DNA of 64,000 nucleotides from Carex sylvatica (lineage: Eukaryota > Streptophyta > Magnoliopsida > Poales > Cyperaceae), in assembly GCA_964058845.1 (NCBI GenBank), contig CAXKVR010000671.1, forward strand, positions 1-64,000, given 5' to 3'. Every line of letters starts with the position of its first letter. The first letter of the stretch is position 1. The notes beneath the pieces are model-generated. The model was not told where the DNA came from, did not search any database, and saw only the letters and a list, made by a program, of their open reading frames with translations. Shown here in pieces: positions 39,200 to 49,284 of this stretch. The position numbers and the translations under genes were made by a program.

Positions 39200-41503
39200 A
39201 AATATTGAAAAGGAATAATATTTACACGTGGGTTTAGTAAATAAAGAAAATCTTGAAGCTTGAAGGATTGTTTTGTAAAATAAGCATGGGACCCACATTT
39301 ATTGTCCATGATCTCTCACCGTCAGAACATCTCCATTTCTTCTTCTTGAAGCTTTTTGTCTCTCTCTCTCTAATTAATTTAGAATTCCTTTTTATCTTTG
39401 TGAGACAACCTGAAAAATGAATCTCTCTCTCTCTCATTTGAGCAAATTCACGGATTGTCTTGTGATTTCTCCTCCATTCCTCTCGGTTGTGATGTATAGC
39501 TAGCACTAGGTATATCCCTTGTTATCCCTATTTTGTTTCTCTATTAATCAATCTAGGATTTGAGAAAATGATGGAACAAATTCAAATGTAAAGTTTAATC
39601 TTGTGGTAACTCATGAATTTAAAACCATTAATCCTGTGTGTTAAATGATTTGCTTGAGATCTCTCTTATCATTGTCTTTAAAATTGGATATGATATGATA
39701 GTTTATAATTTGGCTGCAATAACTTTTTTTTCTTATTTTTGCTGAATTAATTGAAATTTGTTGGGGGATATGGGGTTCATAAAATGGATTGAATTATCGA
39801 ATTTGAATTTTGAGCTTAAAACCTAACTAGTCGTATCTTTCGATATATAGCTGAAATGGATTATATCGGGGTATTTCTAATGTTTTCTTTGTTATTTAAG
39901 ATTATTCATGAAATGATATGTGTTTAGAACGTAGTTGATGAAATATGAATATTGGTACTTATCAGTACCAGTTTACTCTGATTACTGGTACACCTGTTGA
40001 AAATATCATGGGCTTGTTTGTAAAAGAAATATAAAGTAGAAGGTTAAATTTGCAAAATTTCAATGAGTTAACAAATAATACATCCTAGAGGGTCTTAGTG
40101 CAAATATATATGTATATACATCGGCTAGGATTTAAAGAGTGAAATTTGAATTGAAATTACAAGTCTTAAACATATTAAATCAAATAAAAGAGAAAATAGA
40201 TTTATAATAAGGTATATAATATATATTGTTTTAAAGTACGTATAATTACAAAAGGGGTTGATGAGATGGAATGCTCGGGAAGAATAGATCGTTGGTAATC
40301 TCAATGTTGCCCTGCGATATCAGGTGCGAGGTTATTTGATTAGTCTGAGATTCATAACTAGAAATTAAATCGTAACTCGTTGTGCATTTTGAATATTTGA
40401 TTTACTGCATTGATTGAACTGTTGCATCATATGCATAGCCCAATACAACTGAAACTGAATTACAGGTAAGTCTGTTGACTGTCATGTTGATATTGTTTAT
40501 CGATTGATTGATTCTTACTGTAAATGATTAATTGAGACCACAGTGATTGAATTGATTGAATATCGAATACTGTAATCCTTGAACCTCCTTAATATATTGT
40601 AAAATCTAGCTAGCTACTAGACTTTACTCCAGGACCCTTATGCTCATATGGTGAATGGCCCCAACTGAATCCAGTATCGGTTGGATAGGGGATATTGAAT
40701 AAATATGAATTGTGACTGTAAGACTAATGAACTGTGGTAACTGTCTTATCATTTATTTTCTTTCTGATAATGACAGTATTGTGATATTGATTTGGTATTA
40801 TTTTCGTTAATCAGGTGTCAGGATAGTTAGAACGGTATAAGCCTTGACACGATAGATACATGTTATAGTATCTATCAGTGTTACCAGACTAGAATTGTAA
40901 AGTTAAGAAACCGAACATGACCAGACTTAGTGGTTGTAAAGATTAGGTTCCAAACATTACCATATTTTATGGTTTAAAAGACATTGATCCAAACCATCTA
41001 TTCTGATAAGATTCTTGGAGTTCTAATTTATTTATGTAATTTTTGTTGTTCAATTGGATGCTGTTATTGAGCATTTGCATTCGTCATTATATAATGAACT
41101 ATTTGTTTCTCGTGCGGTTATTTCATTCTGAATATGGATTTTTTTCGAATCCAATAATCTGAGTGACAATCAGCACTGAGAAATAATTTATTATTTCTCA
41201 CTCGTTTCCCCTTGTGGGTTACAGGTTTATTATACGAAGATAAAGAGTGCTTCCGGGTAATATTTGACAGCAAAGCCACATGAAGGTATGAGATTTGAGT
41301 TTATTATATCTGACAGGGTGCAGAGAATATATCTCTAGCATCATCCACTATAAAATGTCAGATAATTATTGTAAATAAATTGAGATGTGGCAAAAATAAT
41401 GGATGCTATTGGCAATGCATAAAAAGATCCATGTCTTATGCTATGTTAATTGAATGATAAATAGACGTGGTAGAATTGTTGCACCTCCGGATTAGGGGTG
41501 TGA
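39200..41503 (+). mobile_element. Possible long solo LTR (Ty3/gypsy-like)
   Basis: The right end CCTCCGGATTAGGGGTGTGACA resembles the 3' ends of some long plant gypsy LTRs. A CT-rich block at 39350-39440 could be a transcript leader. The left end and flanking duplication were not found, so extent and class are uncertain; no coding frame. Confidence 0.3.
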
Positions 41504-41814
41504 CAACTTCACCCTAAATCTCACTTAATTTTGATTCATGGCCCATAAACCAACCTCAAGAATCTCTTTTTTTGATATACAAGTGGCAAAGGTGAAACCT
41601 CAAGAATCTCACTCGCTAAATTTTGTCACTCGCGCGATTTAACATGCACTGAATTCTACAAGAAGGCACATTTAGTTGAACTGAAATTACCACTCTATTT
41701 CAGTTTTTAATTTTGCTATCAACAATTATCTTAAAATATCAAATTATCTCAAAATGTATGCTCGTTCAACTGGAGTAAATACTTTAGTTTATTTCATAAA
41801 TACTTATGTTTTTC
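41504..41814. other. Unassigned stretch
   Basis: Nothing recognisable on either strand. Confidence 0.4.
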
Positions 41815-42583
41815 CATTCAAAAGTTAGTCCAAATGCATATGGAGTGTATTTAAAGGGTATAGTCTATAGACCCTGAAGATAACTATAAGTTTCTTTGCT
41901 TTTTGTACAATTAAAATGCCAAAAGAAATGTTTCGCCAAAGAATGGTGATAATTTAGACTCTACTTTCTAATTGTTATTTTAAGCAAAATAAACATAATG
42001 AATTAACTTCTACATAATCTTAGTTACTGTAGGATAGACATAATTCAATAATGATCACTACATATTTCTTTCCTGTACTGGTAATTTAGGAAGACCAAAT
42101 TAAATTCCTGAATGATGGTGCTTTTAAGTTCTTATAAAATGCCAAATCAATAGATATGCTCTCAAAAATTAAATCATGCATATTGTTCATTGAACTTTTT
42201 ATTCGGGTTGGAGAGTCGATATAGTTTACGAGTTAAATTTGATCTTTGGTAGATCAAAATTAGAAAGCAGAGAGCAGCAATCTTAAGGTGAAGAGGAGCT
42301 TCTCACTTGGTGGAGAAGATAATAGAATAGAGAGATAATGAATAATTTCGGCGCTAGAATCATTTGTTTCATTACAAATGAAAGCCTTTTAGTAATTTCC
42401 CACTGGCACTGGTACTTGCTATGTCTCAGGCCATTGTGCATAGTAACAAGTAAGGCCGTGTACCGGCCCAAGAAAGGCCATACTGACTAGTAACAAGTGG
42501 TCAAATTTAAGCTCACTTCAGGCCCAATTTTAGAATAGATGAGTCGACATACAACAAATGGGCTGTCATGGCAAAGGATTATC
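41815..42583 (+). repeat. Module D, copy 3
   Basis: Uninterrupted copy: GTTTCGCCAAAGAATGGTG joins directly to ATAATTTAGACTCTAC, the empty site for the solo LTR in copy 1. It ends TGGCAAAGGATTATCTAG, where an inverted chitinase start begins. Confidence 0.7.
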
Positions 42584-42646
42584 TAGTGCGATTAGAATCA
42601 GAGAGGTTTTTCGGTAGACCATTCCTATTGCTTGAGGACATTATGG

Positions 42647-43862
42647 TGTTAAACTAAATGCATCACTAATTGTTTTAAAAATTGAAAAGAATCACAATTA
42701 AAAGTGAATAGATGAGTTTAGATAAATTTAACACGTGGGGTGATAACGGAGTTCGGTAAAATAAAGGTCTACATTTCCAAGGTGTCGCAACCTCTTTTAG
42801 GTGCACATTTCTATTACCCAATACGAAAGGTTTACAACTTGTGAACCGATGAGCTCTTACAATCAAGGAAAGTCACACAGCCAACTGGAGATGAGAGCCG
42901 GCAAACCCTTACAACCAAGGGAAGTCACACTGACAACTCAAAAAGAGAACAAAATCTCTAAATCAATGTTCGCAAGAAAAATATTCAAAAGCTCACTCTA
43001 ACCTAATCTAACTCAAGACTAGTAAAATGGATTTGAAATTGTTTGAGAGATATTGAAGTTTTAAACTCTCACAACAATGGAGGAACTCAAGTCCACAGAA
43101 AATAGATTTTTGCAATGTTAGAGGCGACTAGGTTAACTTGGGAAAGAAGTTTAAAGTCCTATTTATAGAGACAGCTCCAAAAGGAGCTTTTTGACTTAAA
43201 ACGTTACAGACATTTGTTAAAACGTTACAACATTTTAGTTCAAAATACGAATTAGAGTTTTTTTTTCTGCGAGCTCAGTTAAAACGTTACCAACGTTTAT
43301 AAAACGTTACCAACGATTTGACTCTGTGGAAACTTGATTAAAAATAGAAATTTCTGAAGTTTGAAACTTTAATTAAAACATTATAACTTTTTGTAAAACG
43401 TTATAACTTTATGTAAAACGTTATAACTTTTTGTAAAACGTTATAACTTTATGTAAAACGTTATAACTTTTGTGATTCCTTCTGAATTTGATTTTATTTA
43501 AAACGTTATAACTTTTTCACATACGTTTTTCTCAAACGTTATAACTTTTGTGATTCCTTCTGAATTTGACCAAGCTGTTCCACAGCGTTTTCTTACAGGT
43601 ATAATCGTTATAACGTTTTACAAATGTTATCAACGTTTGTATCATGTTGAAACAACATCAAACACAATTTAACAAGTTAAAAATATTACAAATTAAATTC
43701 TTGATAAATGTCTTCATGATTTCTTCAGTTCAAGCAATCTATATTGCAATTCCAATTGGTTTGAACCTGTATAATTATAAATTAGAAGAAATCGTAAAAT
43801 TCAATAATTGTATGTTTTACAAATTAGTCAAATAGACGAAAAAAGTTATTGCTAGAACAACA
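42647..43862 (-). mobile_element. Solo LTR (1216 bp) in the Chi4 relic, TSD TATGG
   Basis: On the + strand it begins TGTTAAAC and ends GAACAACA, with exact duplication TATGG at 42642-42646 and 43863-43867. Removing it restores continuity with the Chi3 5'UTR. CTCTATAAATAGG on the minus strand (43159-43171) is a probable TATA box, giving orientation. No internal domain. The open frames inside are not conserved. Confidence 0.88.
43376..43545. repeat. AAACGTTATAACTTT tandem array in LTR U3
   Basis: At least seven copies of a ~20-bp unit AAAACGTTATAACTTTWTGT, with more degenerate AAAACGTTACAACG-like units from 43200. AACGTT and GTTATAAC are palindromic cores. Upstream of the LTR TATA in transcription direction, so possibly enhancer repeats. 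Confidence 0.85.
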
Positions 43863-43984
43863 TATGGTTGCTTGTGTGATTTAGAACTGAACTGCATATA
43901 TAGAGGGGAGTAGATTTTCTATTGTTGTGTGGCATTTTGGGTAAAGTTTCATGAGTACCAGCGACCAGAGTTTTGGCCAGAGTT

Positions 43985-44330
43985 AATCAGGACTCTTATA
44001 CCATGTTAACTATACTGGTAATTTCTCTCAAAAAAAAGAAAGAAAAAAACAAAAACAATACTGGTAATTAGAACTGTTTTCTGTATTTTTCATTGTTGTA
44101 AATGTACATATTTATAGTTACATTAAAGTAGAGAATAAGGAAAGTAATAAAAGGAAAAGAAAGAAAAAAAATATATATATATATGCTTTTGAGAATAAGG
44201 TGACAATTGTCATCTTACAATTTAACTTATGAAAAAGTTTAACTTACAACTCACTAGAAACTTTATTACAGATAATAGAACTAAATCCCAATCTCTATCC
44301 CCCTAATTATGTACAATGTCAGATAGGGGG
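43985..44330 (-). mobile_element. Inverted L2 LTR remnant with primer site
   Basis: On the minus strand: ACTATAAATATGTACATTTA, AACAGTTCTAATTACCAG, GTTAACA and then primer site TGGTATAAGAGTCC (about 43990-44003), followed by the leader TGATTAACTCTGGCC. This matches 38548-38810 in opposite orientation. A ~55-bp insertion or duplication precedes the LTR end. The left LTR border is unclear. Confidence 0.65.
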
Positions 44331-44346
44331 GATGACCCACTAGACC

Positions 44347-45495
44347 AGCCGAAATTTTTATAAATACCCAAAAAAAATATAAAATTACGGAATCTACCCA
44401 CTGTTTGAATGAAATTCGAAAAATGCCCAATCCGGTTATCCAATAACTGGATTTGGGACAAATTTTCGGTTAACCATTCACCGGATTTTTTTTCAACAGA
44501 AATTTGTTTTTTTAAACATAAATTTTTTATTTTTTATTTTTTTGTATTAAAATATTAGAAATGTTGAATATATTTCTTTGAAAATAGATGGAATACAATA
44601 TAATTTGATTTATTAGAAAGACTGCAACAAATAACTCGGATCAATATTTTTCAGGCCGGATTTTTCACAGCTGTAAGAAAAATTAATATATTTCTTTATG
44701 TGTTATTGGGAAAAAATAAAAATGCTTAGATTATGAGTTATTGATCCCGGTTCAAAAGTCACTTCTAGGTAATCCAGAAAATATTGTGATCTTTCTAGTA
44801 CATTTAATTTATTAAAAGTTGTATCTATTTTGAGAATTCTTTTTGAATAACATCCATTAAATAAATTAAAGTTTTTATTTTTTTCAAAAATAGATACAAC
44901 TTTTAATAAATTAAATTTACTAAAAAGATCACAATATTTTCTGAATTACCTAGAAGTAACTTTTGAACCGGGATCAATAATTCAGAACCTAAGCATTTTT
45001 ATTTTTTCCCAATAACACATAAAGAAATATATTAATTTTTCTTACAACCGCGAAAAATCCAGCCTGAAATATATTGATCCGAGTTATTTGTTGCAGTCTT
45101 TCTAATAAATTAAATTATATTGTATTCCATCTATTTTCAAAGAAATATATTCAACATTTCTAATATTTTAATACAAAAAAATAAAAAATAAAAAATTTCT
45201 GTTTAAAAAAAATTTCTGTTGAAAAAAAAAAAAAAAAACGGTGCACCATTAACTGAAAATGTACTTAAAAAAAAAAAATCCGGTGAATGGTTAACTGGAA
45301 ATGTGTTTTTTTTTTTTTTTTTTAAATATTTCCGGTTAATGGTTAACCGGATTTATTGTTTTGAGTCCGGAAATTTGTCCCAAATTCGGTTATTGGATAA
45401 CCGGATTGGGCATTTTTCGAATTTCATTCAAACAGTGGATAGATTCAGTAATTTTATATATTTTTTGGATATTTATAAAAATTTCGGCTAGACGA
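44347..45495. mobile_element. Large foldback element (1.15 kb)
   Basis: Arms of over 500 bp: CCGAAATTTTTATAAATA at the left and its complement at the right, with CCCAATCCGGTTATCCAATA mirrored near 45390. The centre folds around AAAGTTGTATCTATTTT / AAAATAGATACAACTTTT. Flanks CTAGACCAG and CTAGACGAC may be an imperfect 9-bp target duplication, which would suggest a Mutator-like origin. Non-coding. Relatives at 26885 and 52488. Confidence 0.75.
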
Positions 45496-45596
45496 CCAGA
45501 GTCATGCTTCCCCTGCAATCTCTGTCACCAGTATTCTCTCCTGGCGACTCTTATTTTTAAAACCCTCGCATTACTCTCCCGCCATATAGGAATTTG

Positions 45597-45771
45597 TATC
45601 CCCTAAGGTAACAGAATATTATTGTTTGGATCCAGACCGTCCAAATAGAATCTGCACAGATATTAAAGGAGAACCGAACCGTGTATTTCACCTCAGGCCG
45701 GATTGGCCCAAATTCTGATCGGACGGTCCAAATCTAAACAGCAATATTTTGTTACCTCAGAGGATATGGAT
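45597..45771. mobile_element. Small foldback MITE (~175 bp)
   Basis: TATCCCCTAAGGTAACAGAA at the left is matched by the complement of the right end TTTGTTACCTCAGAGGATA. GACCGTCC / GGACGGTC is mirrored inside. Confidence 0.65.
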
Positions 45772-46213
45772 TCACCATATAGCCCATGTGCCTACTGCCC
45801 ATGCTGAATCGAATCTGAGTTTTTCTGAGTAAGCGATGTTTGAAAATAGATACTTATATATTACACATAAGTGTATTTAAAGTTTTTTTTTTTGATTGAA
45901 ACTCCGTAAGCGATATTTCTATTAATCAAGACAAACTAATTACATAATTTTGTACTAATACATATAACATTTGTACCAGTACATAAAATATTACAATTAA
46001 ACTCCCTTACAAAAATAGACAAGAAAAATCAAAAAATAAAAGCAGAATCTAGAGTTTTTGCGCTCAGATCGATAGGTATATGTTGAGCTTATATGATTTC
46101 TATGCTCGTGCTCAGATTGGTAGATTGTGAGTATGCATACTTTCTTGTCGTTGGTACAAATCAATGCTTAATCAAAGTAAGATAAAGGTATTCAAAAGAG
46201 CTTTCGTGCTCAT
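45772..46213. other. Unassigned stretch
   Basis: AT-rich; no gene or repeat recognised. Confidence 0.4.
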
Positions 46214-46436
46214 ATGAAGTTTGTGCCTGAATTATTAAAAGGAAAAACACCGAAGAAGCAGATAGGAAGGGAGAAGAAGCAGAAAAGGAGGAAGAAAGAG
46301 ATCAACACATCATCATCATCATTAACCATAAACATACCTTATTTATACATCGACACCGAAAGAGACGATCGACACTCAAACCCTCGGATCGCGATTCGAA
46401 GTCGAGCGACGGGAGCAGCGAAGGTAAAGAAGAAAA

Positions 46437-46511
46437 TGAGTAAGAGAGACAGCAGAGGAGAGAAGAGGCAACGGGACGGAGGCGGAACGAGAGGTGGCGG
46501 AGTGGAGGCGG
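46437..46511 (+). pseudogene. Possible orphan first exon
   Basis: ATG followed by 25 codons (MSKRDSRGEKRQRDGGGTRG then GGVEA), ending at a good splice donor GCGGTGAGTG. It lies downstream of a TATA-like TTATTTATAC near 46337 and a purine-rich leader. The segment is much richer in G and C than its surroundings. Module D begins within 90 bp and no second exon is seen, so it would be the stump of a truncated gene. Family unknown. Confidence 0.35.
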
Positions 46512-46591
46512 TGAGTGGCACCGCCGATTCTCAAAACAGCAGGAACTCTAACCCTAATCCTAGCTTTTTGTTTTTCTTTTTCGCTTTCGCT

Positions 46592-47375
46592 TCTAGTGCA
46601 TTTAAAGTTACAGACAGTGAAGATAACTGTGACATATCTTTGTTTTTTTTTTCAATTAAAGTACCAAAAAATAAATGTTTCGCCAAAGAATGGTGTAGTC
46701 AGGATAATTAAGATTCTACTTTTAATTGATATTTTAAGCAAAATAGACATAATGAATTAACTTTTAAAGTTTTTCAGGGGAATCTTAGTTACAATAGGAT
46801 AGCAATCATCAATTAATAATTTCTACATATTTCTTTCCTGTACTGGTAATTTGGGAAGAACAAATTGTAGTCCTGACTGGTCCTGCTTTTAAGTTTTTCT
46901 CTAATGCCAAAGCAGCAGATTTGCTATCAAAAATTCAATCAGACCTACTGTTTGTCCAACTTTTTATTCGGCTTGCAGATTTACTTTAAGTTACATTTGA
47001 TTTCTGGCAGATCAAAATTAGAAATCCAGAGCAGCAATCATAAGGTGAGAAAGGAGATTCTGATTTGGTGGAGATAAGATAGTAGCAAAGAGAGAAAATT
47101 CAATGATTCTGGCGCTAAAATCATTTCAAACTTATTCTGACTCAAATGGAAGGAGATATCAAATTGTTTATTGTCTTGTTTCATAGAAATGAAAGCTTTT
47201 TAATAATTTCACACGGGCACTGGCACTTATCATGTCTCAGGCCCTACTGAATAGTAACAAGTAAGACCGTGTGAAATAGTAACAAGTGGACAAATTAAAA
47301 GCTCACTTAAGGCCCAATTTTAGAATAGCTGAGTCGACATACAACAAATGGGCTGTCATGGCAAAGGATTGACAA
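46592..47375 (+). repeat. Module D, copy 4
   Basis: Full copy from TAGTGCATTTAAAGTTACAG to TGGCTGTCATGGCAAAGGAT. Shares GTTTCGCCAAAGAATGGTGT, TTTCTTTCCTGTACTGGTAA and GGAGATAAGATAGTAGCAAA with other copies. It also lacks the solo LTR present in copy 1. Confidence 0.7.
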
Positions 47376-48000
47376 TTCAACTGTACGTCAATATTTTTAA
47401 CATGTACGATTCTATCTTGTTTGCTTGATCCTAATTGGGATCATTTTTTTTAACTCACATGATACTTAAATGTTAAATTTGCCAAAAATAACAAACAATC
47501 AAAATTCAATCAATACACTAAACTGAGCACATGTCAGATATATATTATAAAGAAAACTGTCAAAGAAATCTAGCCAGCATAATAAAATAACAGTAAGTGA
47601 GCGTTCCACAAATTTCATGTTACAGGCACACTAAACTAGTAACCTCTATCTGATTAATTAAAAAGCGCATCACATGCAGTTGACATCCATTAGAATAAAA
47701 AAATTATATTACCATTAGCATGTGCTCAAGCAGTGCCAAAACAAAACAATGGCCGAAATCAAGCCGGAGATCTCCTTACAAAAGGAAGCCTTAGTCTTCC
47801 TACAAAACATATTGCAAAGAACTACACAACCCATTGCCAACCAATAACAATCAACCCTATTGAAAATCAGAAACAATAGAAGGAACTGGAAATATCCAGT
47901 AAGCTCCAGATGCCGCTTGAAACGGTAAACCAGAAACAGGAGACGTAGCCTCACCATGAAAAATGAAAACCTTAAAGAGCAAACTGGAGATATATAGCAA
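47376..48000 (-). other. F-box gene 3' flank
   Basis: Probably contains the 3'UTR of the minus-strand F-box gene for a few hundred bases before 48001; the remainder is unassigned. Confidence 0.45.
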
Positions 48001-49284
48001 TCAACAGGATACCTCCAGCCTTGGCTCAAAACAGAACCCAGTGAACAACTGGAGAGGAAAGCGCTTGCTTACAGGACACCTGGCCGACCACCTCCATTCC
48101 TTCTTCTCCATGTCAAATACCAATAGAGCTGTGGACCCATAACTCTGAATATAAACCAACTCATGGGACCCACTACTAGCAAAAACATCATCAAGTTCAC
48201 CAAACCCTTGAAAATATTTATGGGGCATCTTTGCAACCTCTCTCCACACCTTATTCTCACGCAACTCCCATATTCCTATTCCTTTTATTATATCAGGCCG
48301 GTCATTTTTAGCAATTCCACCCACCAATACAAGTCTATCTTTCAAGTTCATTAATCGTCCACATGTCAGTGCACAAGGCACGGGTATCGATGAATGCATG
48401 AGAGAACCAGAAGACGAACATAACCGACCTTTGACTGATGCAGTAATTATGTCATACATTATAAGCCTATGCCGAGGTACGGTGTTTGCTAGTACACCAG
48501 TGGATTGGATCAAGCAGTATAGAAAACCGTTACATATTACACTGTCATCACCACCTCTCCATCCACTGAAAACCTCCTTAACAGGCGTGACCCACTTGCC
48601 CGATCCCGACCCATAGAGGTGCACTACAAACTCCCATTGATGGAAGTCATCCGAGACCTGTTTCGACCTAACCAATGAAACAATATAATTCAAAGATTTC
48701 TTATCAACAGATATTGCAACTGTGCTGTAGTCGGGCTGAGAGTCTACGGAAGGTTCTGGAAGCTGCCTCCACTCGTGAATTATCGGGTTTGAAACAAATA
48801 CTCGGCTCCATGAATCCGAATCTATGCAACAGACAAGGCCAGAGGAAGAGGAGACAAACCAGTTTGACTTCTCAATGCAAGGGAAGTGGAAGGAGAACCA
48901 CTTGCGGGTTAATGGGTCAAATGCAAACCCACCTGGAGAGGCCTCACTGGTGCAGGTGAACATGAAATACCACGGCTTGGATTTGCTGCCCGGGCAAAAC
49001 AAGGAACGGCGGCGTGAGTGAATGATTTCATGCCACCGCTTACATGTCAAAGAGGCACGAATCACGCTAGAGATGGGAAGGAAGGAGAAGATTCGCTCGA
49101 ACGCATCATCAGGTAAAACCGAGTCAATAGAGAGGTCAGAGAGAGTAAGGATATCAGGTGCATCGAGATCTGTGCAGCAGTCGGTGGGTTTTGTGGTCAA
49201 TGGGAGTTTGAAATGGTCCAATGGGAAGGAATCCCAGGATAGCTCGTCAACCTCCATTCTGAGATGCAGCTGGTCAAGTTGCAT
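48001..49284 (-). CDS. F-box/kelch-type protein (At5g43190-like)
   Basis: Probable substrate receptor of an SCF ubiquitin ligase: the F-box binds SKP1/ASK and the C-terminal beta-propeller-like part binds targets. Single coding exon, 427 aa, ending TGA. The F-box is residues ~55-90 (LPDDAFERIFSFLPISSVIRAS, CKRWHEII). It is followed by kelch/FBA-like repeats with PWYFMF, NPIIHEWRQLPEP, SGKWVTPV, RLVLVGG and IGIWEL. The length and layout resemble Arabidopsis At5g43190 in my reading. The first ATG is at 49284; a second in-frame Met (MEVDELSW) ten codons later is also possible. On the minus strand TTGCAG precedes the ATG by about 20 nt, a probable acceptor of a 5'UTR intron. Confidence 0.93.
   Translation of the reverse strand: MQLDQLHLRMEVDELSWDSFPLDHFKLPLTTKPTDCCTDLDAPDILTLSDLSIDSVLPDDAFERIFSFLPISSVIRASLTCKRWHEIIHSRRRSLFCPGSKSKPWYFMFTCTSEASPGGFAFDPLTRKWFSFHFPCIEKSNWFVSSSSGLVCCIDSDSWSRVFVSNPIIHEWRQLPEPSVDSQPDYSTVAISVDKKSLNYIVSLVRSKQVSDDFHQWEFVVHLYGSGSGKWVTPVKEVFSGWRGGDDSVICNGFLYCLIQSTGVLANTVPRHRLIMYDIITASVKGRLCSSSGSLMHSSIPVPCALTCGRLMNLKDRLVLVGGIAKNDRPDIIKGIGIWELRENKVWREVAKMPHKYFQGFGELDDVFASSGSHELVYIQSYGSTALLVFDMEKKEWRWSARCPVSKRFPLQLFTGFCFEPRLEVSC

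Larger units (their letters stand above)
42584..43945 (-). pseudogene. Chi4 relic: inverted chitinase promoter and start codon
   Basis: On the minus strand, 43945 to 43868 reads CCAAAATGCCACACAACAAT, then CCCCTCTATATATGCAGTTC (TATA at 43897-43902 on +) and ACACAAGCAACCATA. After a 1216-bp solo LTR it resumes at 42646 with CCATAATGTCCTCAAGCAAT and the start codon at 42622-42620. The first codons (MVYRKTSLILI) match MASLPKNLSLILI of Chi2 with small deletions. Homology stops near 42585, where module D begins. The rest of the gene is absent, so nothing can be made. Confidence 0.85.

Noticed and set aside
46214..46711. Open frame of 165 codons as one protein
   Set aside because: It runs through a probable splice donor, a T-rich stretch and into module D; only the short exon at 46437-46511 is a credible coding piece.
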